A stretch of DNA of 64,000 bases from Capitulum mitella (taxonomy: Eukaryota > Arthropoda > Thecostraca > Pollicipedomorpha > Pollicipedidae), in assembly GCA_030062745.1 (NCBI GenBank), contig CP099840.1, positions 9,523,033-9,587,032 on the forward strand, in the 5' to 3' direction. Position 1 is the first letter of the stretch; every line of letters begins with the position of its first letter. Under the pieces are notes generated by a model. It was not told the DNA's origin and ran no database searches. It worked only from the letters and a program-made list of their open reading frames with translations. The translations under genes and the position numbers were made by a program. Positions 1-11,927 of this stretch are shown one piece after another.

Positions 1-609
1 AAAACCCGATTCCCGTTGTACTGGAGCAGTTTCGTGCATTTCGGACCACCCTAAAGTCGTATATGTCGTGGACTGAGTTATTGCGTAGGTGCGTTTTTAA
101 ATCCTGAATGTTCTAAAAGTTATCGACAGTAACGCTTGATATCGCATAGCAACGTTCGCATTGCCCAACGTTTACAATCCGAATTTTCACGAACCTAAAA
201 CACAAATCAAGTGTGCCGTATGTCAAAAGTTTCAGTTCGCGCGCTGCTTTTCGCCTTCAAATCCTTGTCCAAATAACACCCAAAACTGTCCTAAAGAAAG
301 ACTATGAATGCAGTTTCCATGAAAACTGAAAGTATTATATCATGCATCGCACAAGCGATTAAAAGCCTGAGCCTTTTAGTCGCAGCATATGGACAATCGT
401 CGTAAAAAAAGCAAAAACAAAAAGAGAGATTCGAACAGTCTTCGAATGGTGTCGTGTACAGCAGTATACATGTGAATCCCGGACAATATTTGCAAAAGTT
501 CTGGCAACTTCTTATATCGTTGTTCCTATTGGGTCTCTGTGCACTGCAACGATTTTAGTAAGGAAACAAAGACTGAGAACAAGTAAAGCGCAAAAGACGT
601 ACTACTTAC
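1..609. other. Peroxidase intron, nothing else seen
   Basis: AT-rich sequence after the donor of exon 11. No further peroxidase exon was found. Confidence 0.5.
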
Positions 610-742
610 TAATGTATTTATGAGTTGGACTCCAGCGTTCCACTACGGTGGGAAGCAGGCTGTGTCCGAAGCGGTATGCTGACGTCATGAACGCCAGCGT
701 TATGCTGGGATCTTCATATTCATTGTAGCCGTTCCAGTAACC
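610..742 (-). CDS. Peroxidase exon 11: proximal His
   Basis: 133 bp, from GAGCAG to GTAAGT. It encodes [20 protein letters not shown] with the proximal haem-ligand His685. It ends in phase 1, so further exons must lie to the left of the window; none is visible in 1-609. Confidence 0.94.
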
Positions 743-3700
743 CTGCTCGCACGGAAGCGCGCCACATGCGTGCAGTCCAGCAGTACTTTCACGCCAGCGG
801 CCCACAGTGGTCCGAAGACCGTGACTTACATTCACGGCCCGCACAATGATCTCACGGCTCCCCGCCGCTGCGACGTTATCAGCGTTCTGCAACCGATTGC
901 CAAATATCTCCTCGGCACACAAGCCGCCGTGTCAGAAGTCAGTCTGCACGCCGGGAATTCATTGGGTCTGCTTACAGTGGATGAAATGGAGGCTGGAGAG
1001 AATGACTTACGTGATCGGTTAAAACGAGGTCATGCTGCTTCATGACCGTCTTCCCCAGCAGCATGGGCAGAAATTCGTTGAAGGTGATATGCTGAATGCA
1101 GGCAATGACTATCCGTCGCGTTTCCTGAAAATGTTTGAAAAGTTAGGGACGTTTAATCACCTGAGGCTGTTCGCAACTTCATGCTTGCATTGCATTGCAT
1201 CGCATGCTCGCAAAGTAGGGTGGTCGGCAAGTTTAAAGTACGTCCTCCTTCCTGCTTACCTTCACAGGTAAGGGTAAATGGCATCATTTCGGGTGGTATT
1301 GCATTTCGCATCACTTTTGCACATCAGAACCACGTACCCTAGCCTGGGTATGGTCGTTAGCATGTTGATGATAAAGATTCCCATTGTTCAGTTGCGACAT
1401 ACCTCCCCACAACAGAAACCGCGATCACAATCATTTGCCGGATCGTCCAGATAAACAGGCGCTGAGCCCTACCAGGAAGAGCTTTCATCAAAAGCTTTCC
1501 AATACCAACTGACCTGATACAGTTTTTCGTCGTCCCAGTGCGGATTTAGTTGCTTCAAGATTGAGCAGATGCGGTTGTGTTCTCTAAACCAGGTGAGGTG
1601 CATCGTGCTCAAAATAAGCTGTTCGTTCACGCGTATTTCGCCTGTGAAAACCATATCGCAGGTCAGGTCGGGTACTTCCGTTTGTAAATATCCTGGTTTA
1701 ATGAAGATGTGGGTGTGTATTACATGATAATGGTAATAAGTAGTAATCATTATGATATGACGAAACTGGGAACAAAAGAGGCCTCTGACGGAGCACCGTC
1801 ATAACATACATCATACGGCAACGGGAACACATAACATGCATGAAGGTAACAAAGCACTTAAACAGAAAAGAGGAGATACAGATAAAAGGATCTAAAAATG
1901 TACAGGGCCATAATTTCCCAGAAGATGTCAACGTGGCTATGTCGGACCGCATATTACCGCTCGCAATTCTTGACGGGTTTAGTCAAGACATGATGATGGT
2001 AACATGAACACATGGTGTAAGAAAGCTATGAATCGCAGCGCAGCGTACAAAACTGTCATCTCCAAATGTGTCATCTCAAAATCTGGCAACAATCTACGAG
2101 CAACAGACTGAAGCTTCCTGCTTCAACGTTTCCCTTTCACTATGCACATATGGACATGGTGAAAAGAATATATGTTCTTTCAGTGCTCTCAGTTATCATT
2201 GGTCTACCTGGATCTACAGATCAGCATACTTTTATGTAGATTTGGCGCGTGCTGTGATGGGATGAGAATACATGTTCAACCGAGTTTGTTGCGTAGATCG
2301 CGACCCCACCAACCAAGTGTCCCAAACATAACCAATTTTGTCCCCGGCACCGAACTACTGCAGGGCCTTTACCGTACCGTGCAAGTCCACGACGCGGCCG
2401 ACCCGTGACCGATGAACGCTTTGGTCTCGGACCAAACAGAGGTGCCCGTTCTGGAACTCGAACCCAGTGCCTGCCACGGACCGGACTCCATTGTCCGCCT
2501 GCTTATCCACCAGGCCACGATGGTAGCAAAATGCGGTCGTTTTGAACAGAAATGCCATTTGTTATTTCGTCATCATGTGAAGTGTTTTCTGGCACATAAA
2601 AAAATGCAAAACGCTGCATTTCGCATTATCTGTTTTTATATTACATTTTGTATTCCTACTTATTACATACATTACATTATTTGTTTTTCTGCATGTCTGC
2701 CAACTTCTGTACCATATATGTTTTTCCTACTATGTAATGAAAGAGGATGTTGATAAATGAAAGAGAATCAAAACGAAAACATCACCGGGAGAATCTGGCA
2801 AAAAAGTATACGAAGAACTCTGGCAAATGATGTTCTCGCTTCTAGTTTGTCTTGCCTGGTACTGTCAGCCACGGCAGCGGAAAACAATGGCTTTTTTAAT
2901 CGCCAAGGCTATCCGTGCAAACTTCCCCTGTCTTTATGATTTTTAAGTACCTCGTTCGGTACTGAAACGACACGCGATGTTTCTCCTCCTGGAAATTACG
3001 CGGGCTAAAAATCGCGTACTGCCTTGCGCAATTCCCACGGCCACTTCACGGCGCGAACCACGGGGGATTTTCGCTCGCCTCACGACACGTTTTACCTGCC
3101 AGGAAGCAGTGCTGGCCCGGGTGGTCACGGATACATCCCTCGTCGTGATGTTCATACCGCAGCGGCAGCAGAGGCAGCATGCCGTACGGCTTGAAGTGCT
3201 CAGGGAGAAACGATTTCAATTTACCTCCTTCAAACATCCGCAGTGTGCTGAAAAAGGCGCATGGCATTGTATGGTGTGCACCTGCGACAAATGGACACCG
3301 ACTCACGCGATATAGACATCTGTAGAGCAATATAACTGTTACGGCTTAGCGCTGGACGTCGTTGGCGAAATAACAAAGCGGACAAATATTTCTCACATAT
3401 TTACTAGTATGTAGCATTGCTAGCTGACTTGACGGTCTCGTACGTCTCCTCGTATACAGTATTGCCTATTGCAGTCCCCCCCCGTCGAAATCCGTGCTCT
3501 CAAAGGCACGCCTGCTCTACCGAAAGCCTCTACGCTGGCGTCTATTTAACTAAGGGTGCCTCTTCCGATTAAGATTTTTCTGCCCAGTGTGGCGGTGGTT
3601 TCGATAAAACTTTTTTTCTTCGTGGAGATGGCTTTTTTTGTCATGGAGACTCGCTCTCGTTGTATCCGTCCGGGTCGTTAGTGGACGAAACCTTTGATTG

Positions 3701-6700
3701 TAGCGAGTTCTTGCACAGTGTGGCGGCCAATCCGAATCCTTAGGGTTCTCGAGGCCTTCTGGTAGAACCTGACCTCGCGAGCGCACTGGCAGCCTCCGTC
3801 CTGCGCTCCATAGGCTTCATCAGAGTACTCGACGTTACAGGACCTCACCGAATATGTCCCCGGTATATTATAATAAACGCAACCCTAGCCGTGCTCCGTT
3901 TGAGCGCGTCCGTGGTCCCGCCAGGTCAACCCGAGCCCCCGACAGCTCCTCGTCTGCCAGACGCAGCCGTGGCCGCTCCCACTTCCGTCAAAAGGAGTCG
4001 TCGCCTATAATGACTCGGGGTCGTCATGTACTGTCGGCCTGCAGATGGTCCGCGCGTGACCTCAACAACCAGAAATTTAGCTCGGAAGCTTTGCAGATTC
4101 TGACCAATCATATAGGGAGTTTACGGTCACGGAAAAATATTTATCCGTCGAGGGGTGAGTTTAATAATCAACGGGAGAAACCTGAGTGGTGGAGTGGATG
4201 GACGGACTGACCCCTCTGCCCTCCTTAGACGTCCCGTCACCTGGGGTTTCCAAGCAGTAACGGTTGAATGGCCTTCCCAACGGCGTGAGTGTGAAAGTTG
4301 GGCGGCTGGGTCCCTCCCATTGCCGAGAGAAATGTAACATCTTTCAAAGTCTGTTGCACATGTTAATCCCCGCTTAACATCAGTCCACTATCACTGGGTC
4401 CAAATCCCCCCCCCCCCCGTCACTGTCCTCGTATTTGATGCGTCCCTGTCAGTCCTTTGTCATGGAATCCATGGTTGGAAACTTTCGAAAACTATTGGGA
4501 AGTGGTCCACGTAGGATTTCATACCGTTTCTTTTCAGTCATTGTCATAGGCCTAATGTTAAAATCCCTGAATATGGGGGGGGGGGGCAGATTCCCCCCGG
4601 ATCAACAAACATGACCTAATAATCTTTGACTGGCTCATTTTTCCTCCAACGGTGCGGGGCTATCAAGTTAAGAGCAACTTCCCCAAATTTCTCAGCAATA
4701 AGAGTTAAATCCAACCTCGCTGAATCTGAATTCGGATGCTAAACTGTCTACTTTGCATCCCGGCTCCTTATCCCTGTTCCTGGAGTAACGGGGACGCCGT
4801 TCGGGGCCGGTCCTTGACGCTGGTGAAACCATGCGGCGAGGTGTCTCAGTCGGTCCTGACAGCAACAGCGTGATAGAAACTGACCTCCAATGTAAGCATG
4901 ATTAGTCCCAGTTCAGTGGTTTTACCGAGTTATCGCTCCCTGGTCGGAACCAAGCCGTTCTGTACCTTGGCCTTGACCTTTAACAATCCCTTGGCGCCAG
5001 TTTTCTATCTTGCCTCGTGAACAAGAGCCCCCAGTCATGGCTGGGTCCTGGGCCCCCACCGTGCGTCACAATACCCCCCCCCCCCCACTGCTGTGGTTCC
5101 GGCCCACTTGTTCTCAGATGAATATCTCTTCCCCCGGAGCCGGAAATCGGCCGCCAGGCCGGAACCAGTTGAATACCCTTGACGGCGGTCTACGAAGTCC
5201 AGGCCGATGCAAGATGGCGGGCGCGTCACCCCTCACGAGTGTCCCAGCCAGCGCAGAAGGCTTTTCTAGTGTCAAAGGCTGAAGTGGCATGAACTCATCC
5301 CAAATAAAGGTACTCCTGTCGGAGGCCACCCATGCCGCCCTCCAGGGGGTGACCCCTCACTGGAAATACCTGTGAGGGGCTGGGCAGTCGGCTGGCTGCT
5401 AGACTGCCTCGCCGGTCTGGCCGTGCATAGTGTTGGCTACTTACCTGGCTGCCTCGCCCGTCTGGCTGTATGTGTATAGCGTACGCCTCTGACCTGGCCG
5501 CCTCGGCCGTGTAGCTGTATATGAATAGTGTTGGCTACTGACCTGGCTGCCTCTTCCGTCTGGCTGTACATGTATGATGTTGGCTACTGACCTGGCCGCC
5601 TCGTCCGTCTGACCGTACACAGTGTTGGCATCGATCACTCCGGTCAGCACGTTGAAGCCCGACCGAGAGCCTGGCAAATGGAGGCATTATTTCGGAGACT
5701 CTTGGGGATATAAGCAACATAGAGGAACTACGAGGTCCCTGTATGACTTGGTGGTTCAGGTGATCTTCATGGATTACAGCCTATGTATTTTCTAACGACT
5801 ATGTAAAAGCCCACGACTGAACTTATTTAAAATGGTGCATCTGAGTGACACAAGACCATGTCAATGACGTTTAAGCGAACCTCAAATCTTACAGCCATTG
5901 CTTGGCACAGACAAGATTACAGCTTATTGCGCGTAATATCTTGATGTTTTATTTTTTCTTGTTTAGCCGTGATAGAAGTGATACCACAGTTTTACAGGAA
6001 TTTCGAGGCAAATCATAAGCCCAAGGTCTCACTAATTTTCCCGTATTTATTTGGATACGCTATGAAAGACCAGGTAAATCGATTCGAGATACTGAAGCTG
6101 ATTAATATTGTTTTTGCCCATCTAGACTGCATTCTGACCTCAAACCAACATGGAATTCCCGAAACGATACAAAAATGTGCGACTGCTGGGCCAGATTTCA
6201 CACGAGAGCGCCGTTCGCCACCAGACCCCGACTCACCAAGTCGACAGAACTGGCGCACGCCCGGCCTGGCGCGCACGAAGTCGATGCAGTCGATGCCGTA
6301 GCGCGAGTAGAATGGGTCGTCTCGGCGAACGCGGATCGGCAGGCAGTCTTCGGGCCCCAGCTGGTTGCAGCAGTCCTCCGGCTCGTTCCTCGTCCGCTCG
6401 TCTGCCGGCGGGAGGAGCGCGCTGAGGACCGGGAGCACGGCCGCCGGAGGACAGATGCCGGCTCACGGCGAACTCGCTACCGCGAAACGGCGAATGACGT
6501 GTCCACTGCAGAAGGCGTGGCGGGCTTTGCGTGCCTTCGAAAGTTCTAGCATTAATGTGAAATTTTTGTTGGTTATGAGCTGGGTGGGTAAATGCGCGCG
6601 GCTGGAGGACAATGGTGACCTACCCAAAGACTTGGTTTCATTTTTCCGGTTCGAAAAAATGCTAACCGGTCCGAAGACCCAGTCACCCTGCTGGCGACGG

Positions 6701-9700
6701 TGAACCAGCCGGCTCCACTCACCGGGCCTGGTGAACGTGAGCGTGAAGTCGTGGTCCATGAACTGGCCCCACGCGATAAGCATCAGCGTGGAGGCGTGGT
6801 CGAACAGGTCGCGGTCAACGTGCACGCTGGCGGAGACCAGCCGGGCGTTCGGCAGCGGCCCCGGTCGGGGTTGGTCCATGCTGTCGGCGTAGTGCGGCTC
6901 CACCAGCCTGACGAGGAAGGGAATGAGTCGACCGGAGCGCGAGGTGAACGGCGCCGGTCTCAGAACAGAAACGCGGCTCACAGAGGCCAGGCAGATACGG
7001 TGCGACGCGCACGTCAGCGAGACTCGTCTAGCTCGGGCAGAGCGGAGAGGACCGACGGTGCCCACCTCTGGAAGATACGACGCGTGGCTCCCCAGTTCGG
7101 GAAGTGGATGTTGTTGCACAGGCCGTCGATGCGCCTGTACCGCTTCGGGTGGCACTGAATCGGGTGCACGAAGTCTGGGCACAGCTTGGCGATGGACGTT
7201 TGTAGCGTGTCGGCGCGCGGCAGCAGGTGCTCTATCTCGTATGGAGACAGCTTGTACCTGCAGTCGGTGCCGTAACGTGAGCCCATCCGGTGAATCCATT
7301 GTCTTCCGCAGAAGCAGAACCGTACTCCGACCGTCGGTGGTGTGTTTGCTAGTAACGCTAACAAGAACAACGGGCCCCTGCTTAGCTGACGATTGCCGTG
7401 ACCGTAGAGCATTTTCCTACCGGCACGGATCACAATCATGCTCTGCAGCGCAAACTGAAGTTCTTCAGTTCGTGGCATATCTCACACCTCATTTTCCAGT
7501 ACAATATTTTCTGAGCCAGAACTGCGCAGCAGCAGGGACGCTGACATGAGCGAAAAGCGATAACGTGCGGCGACTGGTGCACGACAGAGCTGCAGTGTTA
7601 CCTGGCCGCCAGGCTGAGGGATGTCTTCAGAAGTGCGTCTCCGACCGTGGCGACGTTTTGCGGCAGCCATTCGCCTCGCGGAAAGTCTATGGCTAAACAG
7701 ACACCTCAGTTGGACAATCGCTTGCGACACATGAATCCAGGATGGTTTACGAGCGGGCTCATTTCAGTGCAGTGGATGGATGCAGTGTGCAATAACTCTC
7801 TCCGGACGAAAATGAAATGTTGGGTTGCTACCCTTCATGTTTTTTCCTTGGACTGTCCGTGAATAGCCCACGTCAGGAGCCTTAAATTTGCATTAGCTGA
7901 GCTAACATCTTTTCAGCATCCTTTCAAAAACAAAAGCAAAAATGCCAAGCCCAGTCAGGGCCCCGAGTCGTGACGTCATTCTAAAGCGTCTGCAGGCCGT
8001 TTTTCCTGATCTGAGCCACGTTTTGGGTACTTTCTCAGTGGTCTTGCGAGATATGGAGCCGGTTTTCGATACAGGAATTTAGTAAACATGTCTGACAATA
8101 CATCGGGGTTTGAAAAGTAACTAGCCTCTTCAAAGTCTTCTGAACCCATTGACCTCAAGTGACTTCGAAATGACTGAAATGGTTGTGGCGGAGTGAAACT
8201 GTTGTCGCTGCATTCCGTGACGGCAATGATTTAAGCTTTCTCATTGGCCAGAACTTAAATCCGTGACTTGTTAACTTTATTTCTGGCACCAGCAGCGTCA
8301 CAAAGATGGACAATGATTCTGGCCTTTCATTGACCTGACCTGGACCTCAAAAGAGAAACACCCAATTACTACAACTGACCAGTTTCAAAACTCATTCGCT
8401 ACAAAAGCATGGCTTGCCGGTCCAAACGCGATAAAACTATTACGATGACAACAGAGACGAAGAACGGTAAGACAATATCCTTTCTTGTGAGTCAAAATGG
8501 CCTGAAGGAATGACATTAGGTATTTAAAAGAGACAGGCTACCCGCTTGTTTTTGTTTCCTTCCTCTATCTCGATAAGGAGACAAACGGGATGGCGGCTAT
8601 GACCCTCTGGTCCGGGACGTAGGTAAATACGCCTGCGTCCTTGCCAGGTGGCACTGACTCATTTTATATGCAAATTGATAGCCTGCGTTGTACATCATAT
8701 TTTGACTGAGCATTTATTATTGTAAATTTTGAGCGAGATGTACACATCCGTATTTGATAATCTCGTTTGTAACTGGGTTGTCCCGTTGACGATCAAATAA
8801 ATAAACTAAACTAAACTAAACTAAACTACGCATGGCGAGGGTTAAACATCGCGGAGGATCATCCTAAGGTATTCTGATTCTCGTCATCAAAACAAGACAC
8901 TTGTCAGCCGTAGCCGTGCATTTTTGACTAGAAAACCAGGGCAGGGGAACAACTGTGGTTGATCTTGGCTAAAACCATGACGGAGTCAATATAGACAAAG
9001 AGCATGCCGAAAGCCAAAGAAACTTACGAACATAATTGAGCGTCTCCTGAAAGGCGGCCTCAATGGCTTCATACGTAATGCAGTCCCTGAAACATACCGA
9101 ATTCTAAGCGTGATCGTAGCGGCTGAGAGTAACGGCGCTGGAACGCAACGCAACGTACGAATTCTGAAGAGTGAAAGCAAAGTCGCACGGTGCACCAGAT
9201 CAGATAAAGGAGGAAAAGAACGCCACCATGCGTCCAAAAAGCTTCTAGCCTTGCATACAAGCGGAAAAGTGTGTCGTGGGATTTTGGCTGCAGTTGCGAT
9301 CACCTGGAAAGGCCGCAGACAAGTACTTCCGCGAATTTGAACGGAACACCGCAACTTGCGGTCTATCGTTCATCTGAAATCGGCCGCAAGCGGGTTGCTC
9401 AGTGTCCCAGTCGATCGGCGACCATGCAAAGCCTACGGGCCGGCCTCGGTTTCCCGCCACTCACCGGTCCTTGAGAGGCAGGGCGCAGTCGGTGCGGCCC
9501 AGAGGCCCGGCCAGCTCCCGGCCGAGGCCGCCCGGCACCGTGCCGTTGGGCGGGCCGAACGGCGGGCCTGGCAGGTAGAGCGGCGGCCGCGGCATTAGCA
9601 GGTCCACCTCCGCCACCAGTCCGGGTGGCGGCGCGCTGCGCAGGTCCAGCGCGCTGGCCGGGCCGTCCCCGTAAGGCCGGACGGCGCCGGCAGGCCCGCT

Positions 9701-10279
9701 CGGTCCTCCGACGTGGACCCCGTGCGAGAAAGGGCAGCCCGGGGGCAACGGCTGCGGTCCGGGGCGCCTCTTGTAGAACCTCCCCTCCTGCCTGTGGCTG
9801 AAGCTCTTGGCCACGGGCACGGCTGCCACTTCGTTGTGGCCAACGAGCCTCAGGTCGTTCTGGAGCTGTCTGACGGCGCCCGCCACGTGCGCCGGTGGCG
9901 GTGGCGCCGCGGCGGGCGGACCGCCCGTCACCCCCGGCGGGCCGACGGCCACGGGTGGCGGGCCGGGCGCCGGCCCGTAGTGGCGCTCCTCGTGGTGAAA
10001 CTCGCCCACCACGAAGCCGGGCGTCGAGTCGGCGATCTCGGCCGGCAGGGCGTGCTGCAGCTCGGCCGGCAGGTTCGGGTCGAACGCCAGCGCCTGGTCG
10101 AGCGCGGCGGCGCGCGCCGCCAGGCCCAGCGTGGAGGCGGCGGCCGAGCCGGCGTGACGCGCCAGCTGGCCCGGGCCGAGGCTGCTCCAGACCAGCGTCT
10201 CGGGTGGGCGCACCAGCAGCGGCGACTGGTCGGCGGCGCGCACCGCCAGCAGCGCTACAGCCACCAGCGCGGCGCTCAT
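610..10279 (-). CDS. Secreted animal haem peroxidase (peroxinectin/chorion-peroxidase-like), 3' end outside window
   Basis: Eleven exons (minus): 10279-9465, 9086-9028, 7686-7602, 7257-7066, 6907-6723, 6401-6237, 5670-5592, 3247-3096, 1641-1514, 1124-1011 and 742-610. All junctions are GT-AG with matching phases and give 702 codons with no stop. Residues 1-15 form a signal peptide ([15 protein letters not shown]), so the product should be secreted. Residues 16-270 are Pro/Ala/Gly-rich with a KRR cluster at 170-172. The peroxidase domain starts near 320. By family comparison with myeloperoxidase, WGQFMDHD supplies distal His436, haem-linking Asp435 and Ca-binding Asp437. GEIRVNEQ supplies catalytic Arg581 and Glu584. 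Gln585 replaces the Met that forms the sulfonium link in myeloperoxidase. The LTGVIDAN loop is the second Ca-binding segment, and RFGH gives proximal His685. Such enzymes oxidise substrates with hydrogen peroxide in immunity or in eggshell and cuticle cross-linking; the exact role here is not known. The remaining domain lies left of base 610. Confidence 0.93.
1011..1124 (-). CDS. Peroxidase exon 10
   Basis: 114 bp, from TTTCAG to GTAAGT, phase 0 on both sides. It encodes [20 protein letters not shown], the family's conserved helix after LYQ. Confidence 0.94.
1514..1641 (-). CDS. Peroxidase exon 9: catalytic Arg and haem-link Glu
   Basis: 128 bp, from TTCACAG to GTCAGT. It encodes GEIRVNEQ (Arg581, Glu584) and WFREHNRI, ending in [11 protein letters not shown]. 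All are typical of animal haem peroxidases. Confidence 0.95.
2275..2530 (-). mobile_element. tRNA-derived SINE (copy 1)
   Basis: On the minus strand, 2455-2525 carries a box-A-like TGGCCTGGTGG and a box-B-like GGTTCGAGTTCC, the internal pol III promoter of tRNA-derived SINEs, with a T-arm-like hairpin. The body to its left resembles 50495-50710. It lies in intron 8 of the peroxidase gene. Confidence 0.55.
3096..3247 (-). CDS. Peroxidase exon 8
   Basis: 152 bp, from TTTCAG to GTAAAA. It encodes [18 protein letters not shown] through HCFLAG, the conserved segment before the catalytic Arg. The introns on either side are about 2.3 kb and 1.5 kb. Confidence 0.93.
4470..4585 (+). repeat. Interspersed repeat family A, copy 1
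   Basis: It shares the ordered words GTCCACGTAGGATTT, ACCGTTTCTTTTCAGTCATTG and CATAGGCCTAATG with the copies near 12985, 14880 and 35030. It is followed by a G-run. No coding potential. Confidence 0.6.
5395..5625. repeat. 49-bp tandem repeat spanning a peroxidase splice donor
   Basis: Unit starts recur at 5444, 5493, 5542 and 5591, exactly 49 bp apart, with a degraded further copy to the left. The copy at 5591 overlaps the end of peroxidase exon 7. On the minus strand each copy carries a CAG|GT donor-like site; the copy at 5444 has the consensus GTAAGT. Confidence 0.85.
5592..5670 (-). CDS. Peroxidase exon 7: Ca-binding loop
   Basis: 79 bp, from TGCCAG to GTCAGT. It encodes [14 protein letters not shown], the Ca-binding loop that reads LDAS/VDAS in relatives; the Ser ligand is Asn here. 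The 3' end of the exon and its donor are the first copy (in transcription order) of a 49-bp tandem repeat that continues into the intron. Confidence 0.92.
6237..6401 (-). CDS. Peroxidase exon 6
   Basis: 165 bp, from GGCAG to GTGAGT. It encodes a paired-Cys segment and the conserved [17 protein letters not shown] stretch, ending CRLG. Confidence 0.93.
6723..6907 (-). CDS. Peroxidase exon 5: distal haem pocket
   Basis: 185 bp, from GTCAG to GTGAGT. It encodes PLPNARLVS and the distal motif WGQFMDHD, which contains the haem-linking Asp, the distal His and a Ca ligand. Confidence 0.93.
7066..7257 (-). CDS. Peroxidase exon 4: start of catalytic domain
   Basis: 192 bp between CTGCAG and GTGGGC. 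It contains the family hallmarks C-x8-C and [18 protein letters not shown], which open the animal peroxidase domain. The frame runs on past the donor for a short distance to a TGA, so the exon must end at or before that point. The GTGGGC donor gives the correct phase for exon 5. Confidence 0.9.
7602..7686 (-). CDS. Peroxidase exon 3
   Basis: 85 bp between acceptor CATAG and donor GTAACA. It encodes a segment ending LKTSLSLAA, a propeptide helix just before the peroxidase domain. The phases match both neighbours. Confidence 0.82.
8560..8827 (+). mobile_element. Possible non-LTR retrotransposon 3' tail
   Basis: The segment ends in AATAAATAAACTAAACT followed by further AAACT units (about 8794-8827). 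A short simple-repeat tail after an AATAAA signal is typical of LINE 3' ends. No coding remnant is visible upstream. It lies in an intron of the peroxidase gene, in the opposite orientation. Confidence 0.35.
9028..9086 (-). CDS. Peroxidase exon 2
   Basis: A 59-bp micro-exon between a TTTCAG acceptor and a GTAAGT donor, encoding [19 protein letters not shown]. It was placed because exon 1 (phase 2) and exon 3 (phase 1) cannot join directly, and this exon fixes both phases. It is an acidic helical propeptide-like segment. Confidence 0.8.
9465..10279 (-). CDS. Peroxidase exon 1: start, signal peptide, Pro-rich region
   Basis: The ATG at 10279-10277 is chosen because it begins a short hydrophobic signal sequence ending in AVRA. 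The open frame continues upstream to about 10531 but has no signal-like start there. The exon is very GC-rich, codes for 271 residues and ends at CG|GTGAGT (phase 2). The residues from about 16 to 270 are low-complexity Pro/Gly/Ala and have no recognised domain. Confidence 0.85.
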
Positions 10280-10531
10280 CCCGGCGGGCGCGCGCCCCGG
10301 CCGGCGCAGCAGATACCGGCACGCCACGGTGAAAGTATGCGACGTGCAATCAGCGGCCAGCCTCCTGCAAACACAGGAAAACGGTGCAGTCGCCATCCCG
10401 ACGTGCGCCGGCCAACGCCTACCATCGGAACCCGGACGCGCAGAAATCGATGGCCGTAGGAAATAAAACCGCTTTAATTTCCTCGGATAGTGCGACACGA
10501 AGTAAGACAATGCGTACCCCATGCTCCACAT

Positions 10532-11685
10532 TTAAGCAAGCATCCGGCATGCGCATTTCCATCCTACGATTGGTCTTTCAGGTGCAGGGCAGTGGTCAGA
10601 GAGTTACTTGGGTTGCGTGTTGCGTGTTTTTTTGCGTGCTGCGATCCTGCGAATAAAGGAGAGTATACAAAACTTGCATAAGCAGCCTCCTTTATGTGAA
10701 AAGCCCAAAACCCTACTAATTCTGTATATTACTTGGAAGTGTTACAACTCCATCAGACTGCATCCCTATTTTGCTGAGATTCCATACCAGGACATGGTGA
10801 ATTTCATCAACGTGTCTCGATAATTTTCCGGATAGTACATCTGGCAACCAAGGGACCCGTCTGCGGTTAGACAGCATTATTGGCGGTGACCAACATGAGC
10901 CAATAAGGCGGAAATCGCATGCCAGGGTCGCAATATAGGTAATGCGGGACCCGATTTAATGTTTACTCTAACGTTGCCAAACCCACAAGGTTTTGGTCGG
11001 AGCAGTCATGTTGAAACAACAAAAAGTAAACAAATAAAAAAATAAGAATCAAACGGAATTAATAGTGCTTAAATTCTTCCCAGCCATGATGAAACTTTTA
11101 TTCAAAGGTCTTGAATATTTTCCTGCTTGTTAGAGGAAATTGTAAGCATTCCAACATGGCAACTGGTGGCGGTAGAGACTGCGATGGTATGACAATATAC
11201 CCGCCTGGGGTTTCTGTCCTATTTTTTATTGTTTTCGAATACTGGATACATCTTTATACTATTCTTATATCCTATAACTAAATACTATTTGGAAAATGTG
11301 TCTATTCGTCTGTCTTTCGGTCCGTCTGTCGACAAATGTTTCCTACGGTCCTGTGCTCAGGCGGGCTGGCGTTTCGGCACGTGCCGCGCATTGTTTCCCG
11401 AAAGGTCTCGCGCGACCGGTGAATCCGCCAATGTTCGTGGAGCTGCGGCTCGTCGTTGGCGCGTGCTGCACGCTTCACGGGGGTTTCTTACCAATAATTA
11501 TGGCATGCAAAATGGGAAACACGAACAGCGCCAAGTATCGTCTCATTTCCGGCTGGTTTGTTCGGCAACCAAGGACAATTGTCCGATCATCTCAAAATTC
11601 GCGAACTTAGAACGAGAATGGAACGGACGATGGCGTAGCGCACAGGACGTTTCAGTGCGCACGGCATGTACCGCGAGCGGCGAAT
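10532..11685. other. Upstream flank of the peroxidase gene, no gene seen
   Basis: AT-rich with short frames only. The 5' UTR and promoter should lie from about 10280 outward, but no clear core promoter element was identified. Confidence 0.4.
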
Positions 11686-11902
11686 TATGAACAGGCTGTT
11701 TCTGAGCATTTCGAACACTGGGCATTATGCTGGCCGTCCAGAGATCGCAGCAGCGTGAAAAAAAACACCACGATTTAGCTCAATGTATCGCAATGCCTTG
11801 TACTAAGAGCCAGACGACTTCAACCCAGAGTTCCGGCGCCACACCGCCTGGAAGCAGTTCACACACCCATTCTCGAAAGTCCTAACAAAGGCACAACGAT
11901 GT

Positions 11903-11927
11903 GATCCGCCAAACGGATTGGCGGATC
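11903..11927. repeat. Perfect 10-bp-arm hairpin
   Basis: Arms GATCCGCCAA and TTGGCGGATC flank a 5-base loop. It lies about 180 bp left of the palindrome cluster and may belong to the same foldback-rich element. Confidence 0.8.

Noticed and set aside
9399-10459. Arg/Ala-rich frames of 145-316 codons on both strands
   Set aside because: Shadows of peroxidase exon 1 in other frames. Only the frame with the signal peptide joins the peroxidase domain in phase.
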